Shown: positions 1-36,157 of the stretch, piece after piece | Position numbering within the stretch: position 1 is the first letter of the stretch | Layout of the letters: every line of letters begins with the position of its first letter | DNA from: Euborellia annulipes | Lineage: Eukaryota > Arthropoda > Insecta > Dermaptera > Anisolabididae | Direction of reading: 5' to 3' | DNA: 64,000 bases | NCBI GenBank assembly: GCA_023213315.1 | Contig: JAKCPI010015086.1 | Coordinates: forward strand, 1-64,000 | Notes under the pieces: generated by a model | The model's database searches: none | Told to the model about the DNA's origin: nothing | What the model saw: only the letters and a program-made list of their open reading frames with translations | Translations under genes and position numbers: made by a program

Positions 1-688
1 ATGAGAATTTGAGTGAATGAGATATAAATTGTAACCAGGAGAGGAAAAGAATAAGAAGGATATAGATTTCAAAATTTTGTTATATTATGAAAATTCATGG
101 AAGAAATAGAGGGAAAAAAGAAAAATTAACTTTGATGGTACACATTTGAAAAGGATTATTGATGATCATTGCATTTAAGATAAGAGAAATAAAACAAAAA
201 TACTTAATAAGTGAACACATATTTATTTAAAGAAATAACAGTCTTTAATAATTGTGACAGAATATTTCTTTAAAATTTCTTTTTATGGAAGATATTTGAA
301 ATAATATGTCTTTGCATATTATATAAAAAATATATAAATATACTATATATAGAAATTTGTACACAGTGCTTCACTTTACGAAACGTTTCCTTTTTTATTA
401 TTAACCATAAAGGGTTTTAATTATTAATAAGATCAAACAAGTATTGATAATTTCTTTACGAAAAAAAAAAACAAGATTGTGTACAAATTAAAAACAATAT
501 TACAATTCTATCATCTAGTTTAAATATTAACATTTCTCAACAACGAATAAAATTTAAGATTTATATATATAATAATAAGTGTAAATAAAATTCCATGCGA
601 ACGTGTCCATGTCAAAGATTCATTGTATTCTTAATACTTATTCCAGAACAGTAGTTCTCAATCTTTTTTTATTGGAGCAATATAAAAA

Positions 689-733
<45 letters not shown>

Positions 734-2171
734 ATTTGTACTTTTAATTCTCAACTCCTCTTCAATATTGAGTACTACTGATCTAGATCGTGAATCAATT
801 TCTCACATAATAAAATATCTCTTTGTTAAATAATACCAATATGTCGACTATAGGATATAGTAAACGACTAAAGTTTTATAATAGAATTAAGATTATCAAA
901 ATAACAAAATATAAATGTATTTATTGAATATAAAAATCGATCTTTGGTTTTAAAATAATTAAGCTATATTTTGTTAATTAAACTTTTTGTTATTCTTTTA
1001 AATATTTCCATATAAAGAATTTAACATCTTTTAATAAATGGAAAGAAGAAGCGACTTTTATAGTCAAAAAGATTTATAAATTATATATATTTTAAAGATC
1101 AGCATTTTCTTTTTTTTATCCTGAAAGCTCGCTTTTTCTTTCGAAACCAACACATATTTAGTTAAGATTAAATTCTTCAATTCTATATAACCAAACAAAT
1201 TTTAATTAGCAAAAATATTTGAAAAATTTTATGACATCTAGATAAAAATTAATGACTTTCTATTATTTAAATAATTTTGGTATTGTAAATTGGTACACAT
1301 TTTAAATTTTAGAAAAATTTAGAAAATAATTCAATTAATTTGAAAAATTCATTCTATTGACAGTTAAAAAACAGTTTCAAGGGGCTCTCTAGTGGATGAA
1401 AACTTTTGAAATACTCATTATTAAGATCATTAAGATACTGATTATTTAAATATCTGAGATCCAGGCACATTTAGATAAATAAAATATTAAAACCTTCCCG
1501 TTCTTTAAGGCATTCTTGGGCTTTTATTTCAAACCATCTTAGAAAATATCCTAGATCCCTTCAACCATTATTTTTTTTTGGCTGAGTTTTGAAATTAGTT
1601 TTTTAGTCGATATTAGATTGAGATCCTCAAAATTATTTTTGAATTTCAAAAGACTGAAAGGTAGGGATAAATAGAAACTTACAAATACTAACTAGCACCG
1701 TTAAGGTGATTTGAAAAAATAGGTTTTATGGAACAATTAATCCGTCCCTGGTCCAGAGTTTATTTTAAGAGACGAACTTGAAAGTTAAAATGATTTTTTA
1801 ACTAATGAAGAAATGTATTTTGATTTTTATGATCTAAAAGATTGTCTCTCTTTTTCCAAAACAATATTCGTTTAATGGTCATTATAGGTTAAAGCAGACA
1901 TGTCAAACTCATATGATATTGAGGTCCACATGATCTATTTTGTACTAAGTTGGGGGGCCGCATGTAAAGATATATATATATTACATTTTTCAAACAAGAT
2001 TAAATTCAATAAATTCTATTGTTAAATAGGTGGTGTGGCCTGCTTTAAATCCTTTACAAGTCTAGGAATTTTAATATATTTTTATCATAAAAATATTATA
2101 ATTATTTTTAAATTTGAAAAAATTATTCTTTTTAATAAGATTTAATAAAAAAAAAAAAAAAGCTAACTTAC
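1..2171. other. AT-rich sequence with simple repeats; no gene resolved
   Basis: Contains a (TA)n tract at about 690-728 and a hAT-like end at about 1893 (CAGACATGTCAAACTCA, followed by a GGGGCCGC block). The 3' exons of the small gene at 2172-2431 should lie here or further left, but I could not place them. Confidence 0.5.
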
Positions 2172-2431
2172 ATAGCCGGAGATGGTTTTATTTCTTCCGG
2201 GTAAATATCTTTATGTAATTTTGGGATATTTCCTTCAACAAACCAATCATTTACACCCTCAATAATCGGGCCCGACATGGGTACGTTAATAGGACCATAA
2301 GCATCATGTCTAAATAACAGTTTTCATTAATCTCTGATTTATCAAAATATATTTTATTAATTATACTTAATAGGTTTTTGATATGGTGGCCATGCATAAG
2401 TCTGTTTTGTGACTGTCATAAAACGATCCAT
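2172..2431 (-). CDS. Unidentified small gene, first two coding exons (partial)
   Basis: Two exons, 2431-2367 and 2309-2172, are joined by a 57 bp intron. Exon 1 starts with ATG and ends in phase 2 before GTATAATT. Exon 2 follows a TTATTTAG acceptor, stays open for 45 codons and ends in phase 2 at a GTAAGT donor. The joined product starts MDRFMTVTKQTYAWPPYQ and continues through a Pro/Gly-rich stretch (YGPINVPMSGPIIEG) and a charged stretch (LHKDIYPEEIKPSP). I do not recognise the family. The short Tyr/Pro-rich composition is loosely like small axonemal proteins, but that is only a guess. The following exon, below 2172, could not be found. The gene lies just beyond the 3' end of GCN5 copy A on the same strand. 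The matching phase and splice sites support the model; the lack of a homologue and of a 3' end keeps confidence moderate. Confidence 0.5.
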
Positions 2432-2640
2432 TAGAAATTTTATCGAAAATGTCTTTAAATGTCTTTTAAAAAAAAAAAAATTATAAATATATATCCATTG
2501 TTGTTGTTTTGTTTTTATTTTCTTTTTTTTTCAATAAAAACAAAATAAGGGTAGGTGGCTACAAGAAAGATCAATGGGAAATTTAAAAAAAATATTATAT
2601 ATATATATATTTATAAAAGAAATCATAAATGGCTCTTAAG

Positions 2641-2957
2641 CGCCCCATACATGCCGTACTTTAGTACCCGAGCATGGCTCGGCTAGCCTTAAAACGAGTC
2701 AAATCCGCAAATGTGTTGGCCGAGCCGGGACAGATCCGTCTGGGCCTTCTGTCCGGCTCAGCTCGGGGAGCAGATCCGCATGTGTGGGCTCTCGCTGATC
2801 GGGCTCGTTCCTCAGTTAAAGTATTTTATTTTATTTTTGGCTCGGCTCGTGAGAGCCCACACGCTTGCAGATTCGGCTTGTAGGCGAGCCTAGTGTGTTG
2901 AAAAATTGATACGCGAGCGGAACTGGGCTCGCGTATCAAAGTACGGCGTGTATGGGA
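2641..2957. mobile_element. Non-autonomous element with inverted ends, GC-rich centre
   Basis: The left end CCCCATACATGCCGTACTTT mirrors the right end AAAGTACGGCGTGTATGGG. The centre is rich in GGCTCG/CGAGCC strings and is far more GC-rich than its surroundings. No coding capacity and no clear target duplication. Confidence 0.65.
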
Positions 2958-3703
2958 CCTTACAGCCAAAAAAAAAATATTTTATTGTAAAATATTAAAT
3001 TGACTAAAAGAGTTTTTGTGATTCCAACAAATTATTTCAGGGGAGTATATTTGTCAGGACAAAAAGACAATCGAATAATTATATATCTTTGGCCTAAGGC
3101 TAGAAAAATAAAAGAATTGTTTGTGTTTTCAGTTTTTTAGGCACTTTTAAACAATTCTATTTTTTAAATGAGAAAGAAATTTCCTAAAAAAGTTAAAAAA
3201 AAAAAAATGAAGAAAATGCAATAGAGTCCTTGCTATAAATAACCTTATAGTTCAACTTATTGAAAAAAAATATGCGTACCAAATATATATATATAAACTC
3301 TATCTTTAGTTTCGCCTGAGATAATAATTAAGAGATCTAAATAAAATAAAATAAATAATTATGTAACACATTATGAAATTCTAATCTATTGAAAGGAACA
3401 AAAAATAGAGTTTGTCTATTTAGGATGCAAAGTATCAGTTGGAAAAATTTTCTTTCCGTTTCTCAAAAATCCTGACTCCTCTCGTCCTATTATAAAAACA
3501 ACCACTTCACTTATTTATTTTTGATACGTAAGTAATTGGACCCGCGCATTTGCCCTAATACATCTAATTGTAAGATAAAATATTAAAAATTAAGATAATG
3601 ACTGTCTTTTTGTCTTGAAAGAAATCTATGAATTAAAAATAGAAAAATTATCCAACTGTTTTACTTCTTAACAATATTCCTTCTAATTTTTTATCATCCA
3701 TTT

Positions 3704-3709
3704 TTTATT
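3704..3709 (-). promoter_or_regulatory. Polyadenylation signal of GCN5 copy A
   Basis: AATAAA on the minus strand lies about 60 nt past the TGA of copy A, a normal spacing. Inferred from position only; AATAAA is common by chance in such AT-rich DNA. Confidence 0.4.
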
Positions 3710-3768
3710 TAAAATATTTTCTATATATATTATTATTAAATATTTAAAACTTAACATAAAGGTGAAGA

Positions 3769-17586
<13,818 letters not shown>

Positions 17587-17794
17587 CTTAAAATAGGTTG
17601 GAAATTCACCAAAAAAAATGAAAAAATGATATATATACTCGAGATGGTGTCCCAAGAGGCGGGCGGACCTTTAACAAAATTATTAAAAAAACTTCAACCA
17701 AATAATAGAGTAAAAAGTTTAGTTATAGTTAAAATGTTTTTCCAATCTTTCTTAAAAATGAAAATTTTCTTAATCTTATATATATATTCTGTAA

Positions 17795-18260
17795 GGCTTC
17801 ACCGACTGGGTGTATGTGAATTATCTTTCCGGGTTGAGTCGCGTTGATTGTTGAGATTTACTCATTTGGATTCATTTTCAAGAGTAGATTAGTAGGATTA
17901 TTTACGGGAGTCTTGCTGGACCCAGATCTTTTTAGTGGATGTCTCAACGTTTAGGTTTGTCTCTGAGGCTTGCGTTTCCTTGTGAGATCCGGTGTGTGTG
18001 TTATCTGGTTTGGTGCTACTCCACAATTCGAAGTGTTATTGATAAATGTTGAATTGTTTACTGCTCTGGTGGTTGAGACACTTCTCAATAACATTTAGAC
18101 TTGGGGAGTAGGCAGATTGAGACCCTAAAGTCAACTCAGGATTAAATCTCAACAAACACACACTTGCTGGGTCTCACGTATAAACACAAGAAACGTCAAG
18201 TAAAACTCAACAAACAACGAGAAAACTTATCTTTGCATGCAGCAGGAAATATATATACAC
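17795..18260 (+). repeat. Repeat shared with 27825-28100
   Basis: Both copies contain GTTGAGATTTACTC, an ATTTTCAAGAGTA stretch and a GGTTAAGTCGCG/GGTTGAGTCGCG string. The copy near 27905-27941 still has a CGACGTTTCGGC hammerhead-like core, which is lost here. It lies just upstream of GCN5 copy A and ends the homology with the copy B promoter side. Confidence 0.5.
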
Positions 18261-18261
18261 A

Positions 18262-19005
18262 GTCAAATACCCTAACTTGGGACAAACAGAAGATTTTTGT
18301 TATGATGGGTTTGGAGGCCTGGTAAGGAAGCTATTTTATTGGGCACCCCTGTGATTTTATTTGGACACACAGGGATACACACGCCGGCACAAGGTACACA
18401 CTAGATCGAAAGTGACCAGAATAAAAATGTATGTCCTAGGTACGCGCGTGTGTATCCCTGTGTGACCCTGGTGTGGATGTGTATAATCCTGTGTGCCCCT
18501 CAAGTTTCACTATGCAGACCTGCTGCGGGAGTGTGGATCCCTCGATCATTTTTAATCATTTTTACTCGGGGAATCTAAATGCCCACAAAAGACCATATAA
18601 ATTTAAAATAAAAAAAAATAAAAAAGCTTAAAAAAAATAAATTTGATTGTTGATTGCTGCAGTTCAGTATTTAGACTATTTATTTTGAACCTAATCCATC
18701 CAAACAATTTCACTATATCTTTAAGAAACAATATTGATGTTCCAAGCTAGATAAACAAAGTTTTAACATGCCCCAATATGGAAAATCAAAGATGTCCCAA
18801 GTTGGGATACCCGAAACGAACTTGGGACAAGCAAACTTTATTTATTTTTTTAGTTTCTTTAATTGTCAAATAATCACATCTTGGATTTTTAAAACTACAA
18901 ACTTTGTCTAGAAAAAGGTTGTTATAAAAATAAATAAAAACCTATAAGTTTGCTGGTGGTACCATGTTGAACATCAAAACTGTTCCAACTTAGGGTATTT
19001 GACGT
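18262..19005. mobile_element. Element with CAAATACCCTAA inverted ends
   Basis: TCAAATACCCTAACTTGGGA at the left mirrors AACTTAGGGTATTTGA at the right. An inner CACACAGGGATACACACG palindrome suggests a second, nested repeat. Non-coding. Confidence 0.5.
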
Positions 19006-19844
19006 ATATATATATATATGTCACATCAACAGAAAAAAATGATACTTGGCATAATTATACTTCTAAAGATTGGCATTCAATCAATATATAGGTTAAAAAT
19101 AAATAAATAAATTTATTGATATAAGGGTATAATAATTTGGTTCTTTTGGAGTTAATAATAATCAGTATCGTTGCGATTAAATGTCATGTTTGAAAAAAAA
19201 GTTTATGCAATCTATAAAAAGTAACATTAATAAATTCTAATATTAACAAACACTATACAATTTGTATTTAAATGAAGCTAAATAGATAGATAGCTAAATA
19301 TATTCTAGTGTTTGTCTGAAACTTGTTGATATTTAAAGTGCAAATGAATTTTTGAATTTTCCTTTGGCATCTGAGGATATGTAATTTCATTAATTCTAAT
19401 AAAGATCTTTCATATATATGTATTTATATTTATCGGTTTAAATAAAATTATAAATAAAAACTTACCTAAAAGTATATATAAGCTATTTTTGATAGATTTG
19501 AAATTATATCTTTTAGGGTAGAGGTTAGGTTCTAAAGACAAATATTATATACGTTCTTAATTTACTTATTCTTTTAATATGAAAGAATGAAACTATTTTA
19601 TAGAAATATTATTTATAAAACCTAAGATTGTTAAATTGAGAAATAAGTATTTTAATGTATTTATAAAACTAGGGTCAACAATTAATTTCTATTAAACTGT
19701 ATTAATATAATTAACCTACAATGCTGTACAATGCTGCCAATCGAGGCGCTAGTATCGTACGGTATAAATCACAGGTATAAATAAAAAAAGTTATTTAAAA
19801 ATTTGTCAAAATTCCCTAAACATTGGGTTACCAAAATTTATATT

Positions 19845-21380
19845 CCACAAATCCTTTCTCTCGTTATAATGACAGATAAATGAAATTATAAGTTAGCATT
19901 AAAAATAAAAAGAAATTGATAATATGATTTGAAAAAAAAAGTGCAGGAGGTGGATTTGAACTCGCACAAGTTTGATTACGTGAGGATGAAAAAAAAAATG
20001 TAACCACTTTACCAACTCAGCCACGGTTGATTTTATAAATCAACTAAAATATAAGCCATATAAGAAGCATTGAATGAAAGACGTAATAAAAAATTATTAA
20101 TATTGCACATATGATACATCATTTTTTAGTACGTTTTATGCGGAATAATAATCTATAATTCAAATTCCAAAAGCATGCATAGTTTTCAAATAATTCAATG
20201 AGCAAAGGTCAGATTGTTTATGCCTTGATGTAATTAAACCAAAAACTCTATCTAACTTATGATACATGTTATTAATTCTTGAATTCTCCCTGATTCCAAA
20301 GAACTAAACCCCTTTTAATTATATGATCTAATTTGGGAGTTATTGGCTATCAAAGTTGATGTCATTAAGGTCCAAAATATAAGACTATTTTCGACCTTAA
20401 TGACATCCACACTCACAATTCCATATTATCGAAAAAGCATATTTAGCATTGTCTGATTAAAACCAAATTTTTACCAGAGATTTATAATTAAAAAATGAGT
20501 ATTTTTCTAAAGTTTCATTGAGATTGGTAAAGAAATAAATAAAATATTGACTATTTTGTAAATTGAGTTTTAGAATTCGGGATCCCGGATGGGTCAAGCC
20601 TAGACCCGGTTCATGAGACCGGGCTCTAGGCTTGACACTGGGATTCCAAATTCTAAAACTCAATTTACAAAATAGTCAATATTTTATTTATTTCTTTACC
20701 AATCTCAATGAAACTTTAGAAAAATACTCATTTTTTAATTATAAATCTCTGGTAAAAATTTGGTTTTGATCAGACAATGCTAAATATGCTTTTTCGATAA
20801 TATGGAATTGTGAGTGTGGATGTCATTAAGGTCGAAAATAGTCTTATATTTTGGACCTTAATGACATCAACTTTGATAGCCAATAACTCCCAAATTAGAT
20901 CATATAATTAAAAGGGGTTTAGTTCTTTGGAATCAGGGAGAATTCAAGAATTAATAACATGTATCATAAGTTAGATAGAGTTTTTGGTTTAATTACATCA
21001 AGGCATAAACAATCTGACCTTTGCTCATTGAATTATTTGAAAACTATGCATGCTTTTGGAATTTGAATTATAGATTATTATTCCGCATAAAACGTACTAA
21101 AAAATGATGTATCATATGTGCAATATTAATAATTTTTTATTACGTCTTTCATTCAATGCTTCTTATATGGCTTATATTTTAGTTGATTTATAAAATCAAC
21201 CGTGGCTGAGTTGGTAAAGTGGTTACATTTTTTTTTTCATCCTCACGTAATCAAACTTGTGCGAGTTCAAATCCACCTCCTGCACTTTTTTTTCAAATCA
21301 TATTATCAATTTCTTTTTATTTTTAATGCTACCTTATAATTTCATTTATCTGTCATTATAACGAGAGAAAGGATTTGTGG
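19845..21380. repeat. 1.5 kb near-perfect palindrome
   Basis: The left arm, from CCACAAATCC, and the right arm, to GGATTTGTGG, are complementary over about 750 bp each with only a few mismatches. The centre is around 20613 in a GC-rich stem (CTAGACCCGG / CCGGGCTCTAG). Each arm carries one tRNA-like segment. No ORF of note. It is either a very young fold-back element or an inverted duplication. Confidence 0.85.
21197..21285 (+). repeat. tRNA-derived (SINE-like) segment in right palindrome arm
   Basis: A box A-like TGGCTGAGTTGGTAAAGTGG and a box B-like GAGTTCAAATCC are followed by a T-run that could end Pol III transcription. The acceptor ends do not pair, so it is not a working tRNA gene. The mirror copy is at 20030-19941 on the minus strand; a third partial copy is at 22968-23060. 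Confidence 0.55.
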
Positions 21381-21849
21381 CAAAATGAAAATTGAATTAA
21401 TTATAAAGCTATATAGGAATTTTTTTATTTCTCACTTGAAAATTCAATTTTTTATTTATAATTATGTTTATTACGTCACTAGCATACCGGCTTTATTTCC
21501 CTCCAAAATAACATTCATCTGTGACATTCATTTACTCAAGTGAATTAGAAGTGAATTTTTAATTTGACATTTTCCTTATCTAATTTTATTTGCTATTTTC
21601 CATATCTTTCATTGTATCGTTTCACTAAATAACTGCTGCTGGGATAAACAAGAGACAAATGAACCCAGGCATATAATTTCCAATCATGATGATTTCTGTG
21701 AGGTGGAGTATACTTTAAAAATTAAAAATTTCTTTTTTAGATGGAACTCCTCGAATCGTATTTTCAGTTTATTTTGATTCCTTCAAACATTGTGGAATAA
21801 GACAAACGAACAATGCACTCAGATGTGACTTTCGGTGTAAGTACCTTCA

Positions 21850-22390
21850 ATCTTTACTATGAATTTATTATTTTCCTAACTTGAATGCTATAATAGGCCC
21901 TACCTTCGGCACGAATAACATGGCCTAGATATTCTAAAGAATAATGGATCTATTTAGCTTTCTTAATATTACACTTTCCATACTGAGTTTCGAAGTCATT
22001 CATTAATCTTAAATGATATAGTAATAAACGCCGTTATCTCATTTGATTTTTCTGTCATCCTAATTGCTAATAGGCCTATCCACTTTTCAGATCAAGGATC
22101 AAAAATATCTTGCACTCATTAAAATTTCGTAATCTTTGTACAATACAGGGCATTGGATAAGTATCCCCAATGATCAAGGAATTTACTTTTCTATAGTCTA
22201 CACAAAATCTTTAGGAACCATCTTTTTTATAAAATCTTCAACTGTTGAGATTATTTGTCTGTATTTTTAAAGCAGATGATGGGCTGGTTGAAGATTTTAT
22301 GTAATATTCTTGTCTAGTTTCGTAACAATCATCTTTTTTTCTTTACCAATACCACTGGACTGGGAGATTTACTTGACTCAATAAAACCTG
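21850..22390 (-). pseudogene. Ty3/Gypsy-type pol fragment
   Basis: Minus-strand frames show pieces of a retrotransposon reverse transcriptase: a SPVVLVKKKD start, FCVDYRKVNS, LDLKSGY, and a later YLGHVI piece, in the right order for Ty3/Gypsy elements. Stops and frame changes break it up. No LTRs are recognisable. Inactive. Confidence 0.7.
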
Positions 22391-23799
22391 CTTGTTCCAT
22401 TTAATATACAGTATTTATTGTTTAAGTATAAGGATGACTTCCCCTAGTAAAGCCCAAGGAGTTTGTCTTTTTACATGTTCGGCTACTGATACTCGACCTA
22501 ATTTATGCCAATTCATTTACTATGTAAGACATGGATTCTATGAAAATCTTAAATTAATAAACTTTTTGCCCTGCAAAGGAATACTGTCCTATATTATAAA
22601 TTGGAAATTTTCTATTTTACGATTTAGAAATTATATTCACCTATTTCTTTTTATTAAATTGTAATTTTGTTTTATTTCACAGGTTCAGAAGTGTAACAAG
22701 TCAGTGGACCAGGTTTAGAACATATTCTCAAAAGTGAATACTTGACATTTCTCCAAAAAACAAGTTTGAACTGTCTATCCCTTGACGAAGCTACAAATTT
22801 TATCATTGCTGAGTAGGTATTTTATTTCTAAAATACAATTTTTTATTGAAACTTTATTCCAAAAGTATTAGTACGACCTGATTGTTTTAATTTCATTGAC
22901 TAGATTCCCTTAGTTTAAAAAATGAACATCATCAAAATCTGAATTTACTGGGAATTTCAGTCTTTGCGAGTTCAAATCCATCTCCTGCACTTTTTTTTAA
23001 ATTTTATTCTTATTAGCCTTTTATCAATTTCCTTTTATTTTTATTGCTAACTTATAATTTCCTAAGAAATAAATTTAAAAAAATCAAACAATATATTCAA
23101 TAACCTTTTAAATGGTTTCTATCAATTCTCAGATTTCTCTCTTAGGCCTATTTATTTATTGACATTCCACAAGTTGGTTTTTCAAAGCCACCTACCAGAA
23201 TTTCCTCCGTTCTTGGTGGCTTTTGTTGTTAGGCACAAATCACGAAAGAGATCGCATGACTAGGTGGTTCAAGCAACATATTCGTTGGTGTTGACTTGTC
23301 TAGTGACTATTGGTATATTAGCATTGCCTCTTCTGATGACCTTCCAAAAAGGGCAGCCTGATGTTTGATACTGATCGACGATTATGGATGTGAGATCAGA
23401 TACATTCTAGTAAATTTAAAATAATTAGGATTATTTGACTGACTGCCTCTTTAGTTTCCTAAACTATTATTAGATTTTTGTTTAAAATTTTGTAAAATGT
23501 TTTAAATCTTATGGCCTTTGCTAAGGAGAAATAAAATAAATAAATAAATAAAATAATATGATCTTATTCAGTTTAAAATATTATATAATAGACTCAGAAA
23601 AATAAGACAATATAGATATACTGACATTTTTTAATTTTATATATATATATATTTTTATATACTTATATGATAAATATACAAGCGTTAATATACATAATAT
23701 TTCATTAATACTTTCTAGACCAGTGATCTTAAACGTTTAATTTATATGAAGAACTAGGATCTCAAACAAAGAAAAATCGATTAATAACAGGTTCAATGT

Positions 23800-24010
23800 T
23801 ATTAAAAGTAAGGGCATTTTTGACAATTTTTAACAAGACCATAGCAAAACAAAAAACATTTGGATGCCAAATGCCAAAGGTGACGTTTGGAATTTTATTT
23901 CTTCATCTTTAGTCCTTATATGTAATTGAGGCACAAAGTTATCATTTGTTAAAAGGCGAGACCCAAATGCTTTTTGTTTTGCTGCTTTAGTACTTGTCAT
24001 TCCTTATTTC
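23800..24010. repeat. Inverted-end repeat with AAACAAAAAGCATTTGG
   Basis: The left end GCAAAACAAAAAACATTTGG mirrors ATGCTTTTTGTTTTGC on the right. A relative at 42900-43080 sits in intron 3 of gene C. Non-coding. Confidence 0.5.
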
Positions 24011-24560
24011 TAACATCAACACGAATTTTTATCCGAATAATAAATTTTCCTTAAAAGTTGGATATTAAATCTGGTGTATATATATATATATATATATATA
24101 TTATATGCAAATGCGTTTGTCCAACAAAGTTTGAGAACCACTGATCTAGATTTGGAAAATGTATTAATAGTCATACATGAATAAATAAAATAAATAAGTC
24201 TTTACAATTTATGCTAGGTTCACTAGTCAATTAAAATTTAAGTATATTTTGGATGACAATTATTGTTGTATGAATATTCAAATATTATTTATTAAGATTA
24301 CACCTTGAAGAGTTCTGCGCTATTTCTTCACAGCTACTGAGTAACGAGATCTTATCCTTTGAAGATCTTGACAAAACTAATGTATGGAGTAATTCTTTTT
24401 AAATAATTTAAAAATATAATTGCTTTGGATGGATGAAAATAAAGACGGGAAAAAAATTCAGCTTATTTTTTTTTTAATTTTAATTTCTAATCTATTACTG
24501 TAGCCATTTTAGATTTTAAAATTAATTTATCGGTCCATCTAGCCTTTATTGATAAGGCAG

Positions 24561-25024
24561 TTTTTTTCACTTCTTTTCTACATATTCCAGCTAACAGACC
24601 TCCCTCATCCTTTCTTAAACATCCCTCAACAAAAAAAAAATATATAGGTTAAAGAGATTCACGTGTGAGCAATTCCGAAGCCCTCGCAAGAAGATGGTAG
24701 CTGGAATATATTCAGCAATCACAGCTCCACGCTGCACAGTTGGTCAAATTCGCAAATATTGAAGGGAAGAAAAGAATGTGTATATACAATATAATTTTAA
24801 ATTTGTAAAGATCCGCCCCCAAAAAAGCTATTTATAACTGCATATTTGCGAATTCGACAGACTGTGAAGCATGGAGCTGTGAATCTTCCATCTCCTTGCG
24901 AGGACTTGGGAATCACGGCCGCCTCACCCGCTTTATCCTATATATTTATTTTTTGGTGAAGAATGTTTAAAGAAGGATGAAGGAGGTCTGTTAGCTGGAA
25001 TATATAGATCAGTGAAAAAATTGC
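24561..25024. repeat. Fold-back repeat of about 460 bp
   Basis: ATTCCAGCTAACAGACCTCC on the left pairs with GGAGGTCTGTTAGCTGGAAT on the right. The inner parts pair as well (CACAGCTCCACGCTGCACAG / CTGTGAAGCATGGAGCTGTG). No ORF. Confidence 0.65.
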
Positions 25025-25647
25025 GAAAATAACAGAAAAAATCAAGCATTTTTAATGATTTTTTTGCAATTTAAAAGACAAAATCCTCCCCCACATCGCC
25101 CCTTGGAACCAAATCTTTATGTTTTTTAACTTTTCACCTCTCTAGACCTTTTGAAGAAATGTTAAGACCAATATATATTTTTCATCCTTCCAAATTTAAT
25201 TCATGGCCCTAAGATTAACGAACAGGGCTGGAAATAATTAGGAGGCTCTACCTCGAAAACCGTACATGGTGGGGTAAAATGGAGGTCATATTTGAATTCA
25301 GGAGGTTATTTTACTTAAGAATCCGAAGGAATTATCTCGGGACTTTTTTTCTTGTAATTAGACTAAGAAGAGAATATTTTGATTTGACTGATCAAATAAA
25401 AACAAAATTTTGCAATGGTTTGGGAAAACCAAAAAAATTTTTGAGATTCGAAATTCTTTTAGGGTTTTGAGGAACCTATGGATGAGTTTCATCTCTAATT
25501 TTGATTAATATCCTAATAGGATTTGTCATGAAAACGAGTAAACTTATGAAATGATTAATTTTTTTGCTCAATCAAGTTAATATCAATCATTTCATTTTTT
25601 TCTAAATATTGTTTTAAATTATTTGTTACACAACATAAAAAACTAGA

Positions 25648-34867
<9,220 letters not shown>

Positions 34868-36157
34868 CTTAAAACAAGTTGGGAATTCACCAACAGCCAG
34901 AAATGTTGATATTCCACTCGAAGTTTAATCAGTAAGGGCAAACCTTCAAAAAAATTAACTCTTAATAAATTTAATTATAAAAAACTAACAAAGGAGGACC
35001 AAATGTCAAAATAAGGACAATTAGTATAAAAAAAAAAAAAATGAATAGACATCCATTTAAAATTGATAATAGATGAACTTTTATATAACTATGTCAGTTT
35101 TTTCTATCCACCAATTTTTTTTTCAACTACAGTACATGATTTGTTAACTATAACTTTATATATATAATAGATTGATAAACATGTATGGCCCGTAAAACCA
35201 AACAAAAGTAAAAAAAATTTAATAATCATCCGTGTTTTTGAATTAATTATTTTATGAATATTCATCTTTTGCATTTATATATTTTATAAAATAAAATGAG
35301 AAAATTTCAAAAGTTAAAACTTTGTTATTTTTTTTATAAATGAAAACACTTGTTTTCAGAAAATTTCATATCTATTATCTTTTATAAAAGAAAATCAAAG
35401 GAAATATATAAATTGTGTTATTTAAAAATACAAATTTACCTTATGTTTGATTAAATTCAAATAGATCTTAATATTTATTTGATATTTTTAAAAGTACAAA
35501 TTTCCATAATAAAATAAAAAAAACTTTCAACTTTTTATAAATTATATATAATATAATAATGATAATTTAGTAAATGCATGTATATATATATTCAGCTAAT
35601 AATAATATATAAAAAAATAATAAATATCAATCCTTTTAAGTATAATACGCTTTTTTTCTGTGAACTTGACAAACTGATAGGTAGCAACAATTAAAGTGAG
35701 TTAAGCTAGCAACCATGGAACAAACACAACAACAACAACACAAATTCGTACACTGGTATTTATCTGGTATTTATTTTAAAAATAAATATGTAGAAAACTC
35801 TTCTTAATTTTTTTTTTTTATGTCTAGTCGTTTCTAGTTCTTGTGTGGTAAACCAAGAAAAGTAAAATCAAATTTCTATTTCATTTTCTTTAGCCTCGCC
35901 AAATTTCCCTTTTAAAATTATTATTAAATTATTTTCTAAAAACAATTTTTGTCACTTTTTAAACTTGATTTCTAGATAATTTTATTATCTTAATATTTTT
36001 AATAGTGTATTTTTTTTTTTTGTGAAGTTTTAAATTTCACGCCTTTTTGACATGTTTTGTTTCTGCAAAAGATGTTGCTATGTTAACATTTTATAAATCT
36101 TTCTTCTTTTAAACTGGTACAAGACTGAAATTATAAGAACCCTTGGAAAAAAGAAAA
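34868..36157. promoter_or_regulatory. Divergent promoter interval between GCN5 copy B and the 268-residue gene
   Basis: About 1.3 kb of AT-rich, mostly single-copy-looking DNA separates two divergent starts. I see no clear transposon and no clear core-promoter motif. Only about 30 bp next to the copy B start is shared with the sequence upstream of copy A. Confidence 0.4.

Noticed and set aside
690..728. (TA)n tract and the ORF through it
   Set aside because: Simple repeat; the Ile-Tyr run has no coding meaning.
1480..1560. Minus-strand exon-like stretch as exon 3 of the small gene
   Set aside because: The protein-like frame does not fit the phase 2 end of exon 2 at the nearest acceptor, so it was left out.
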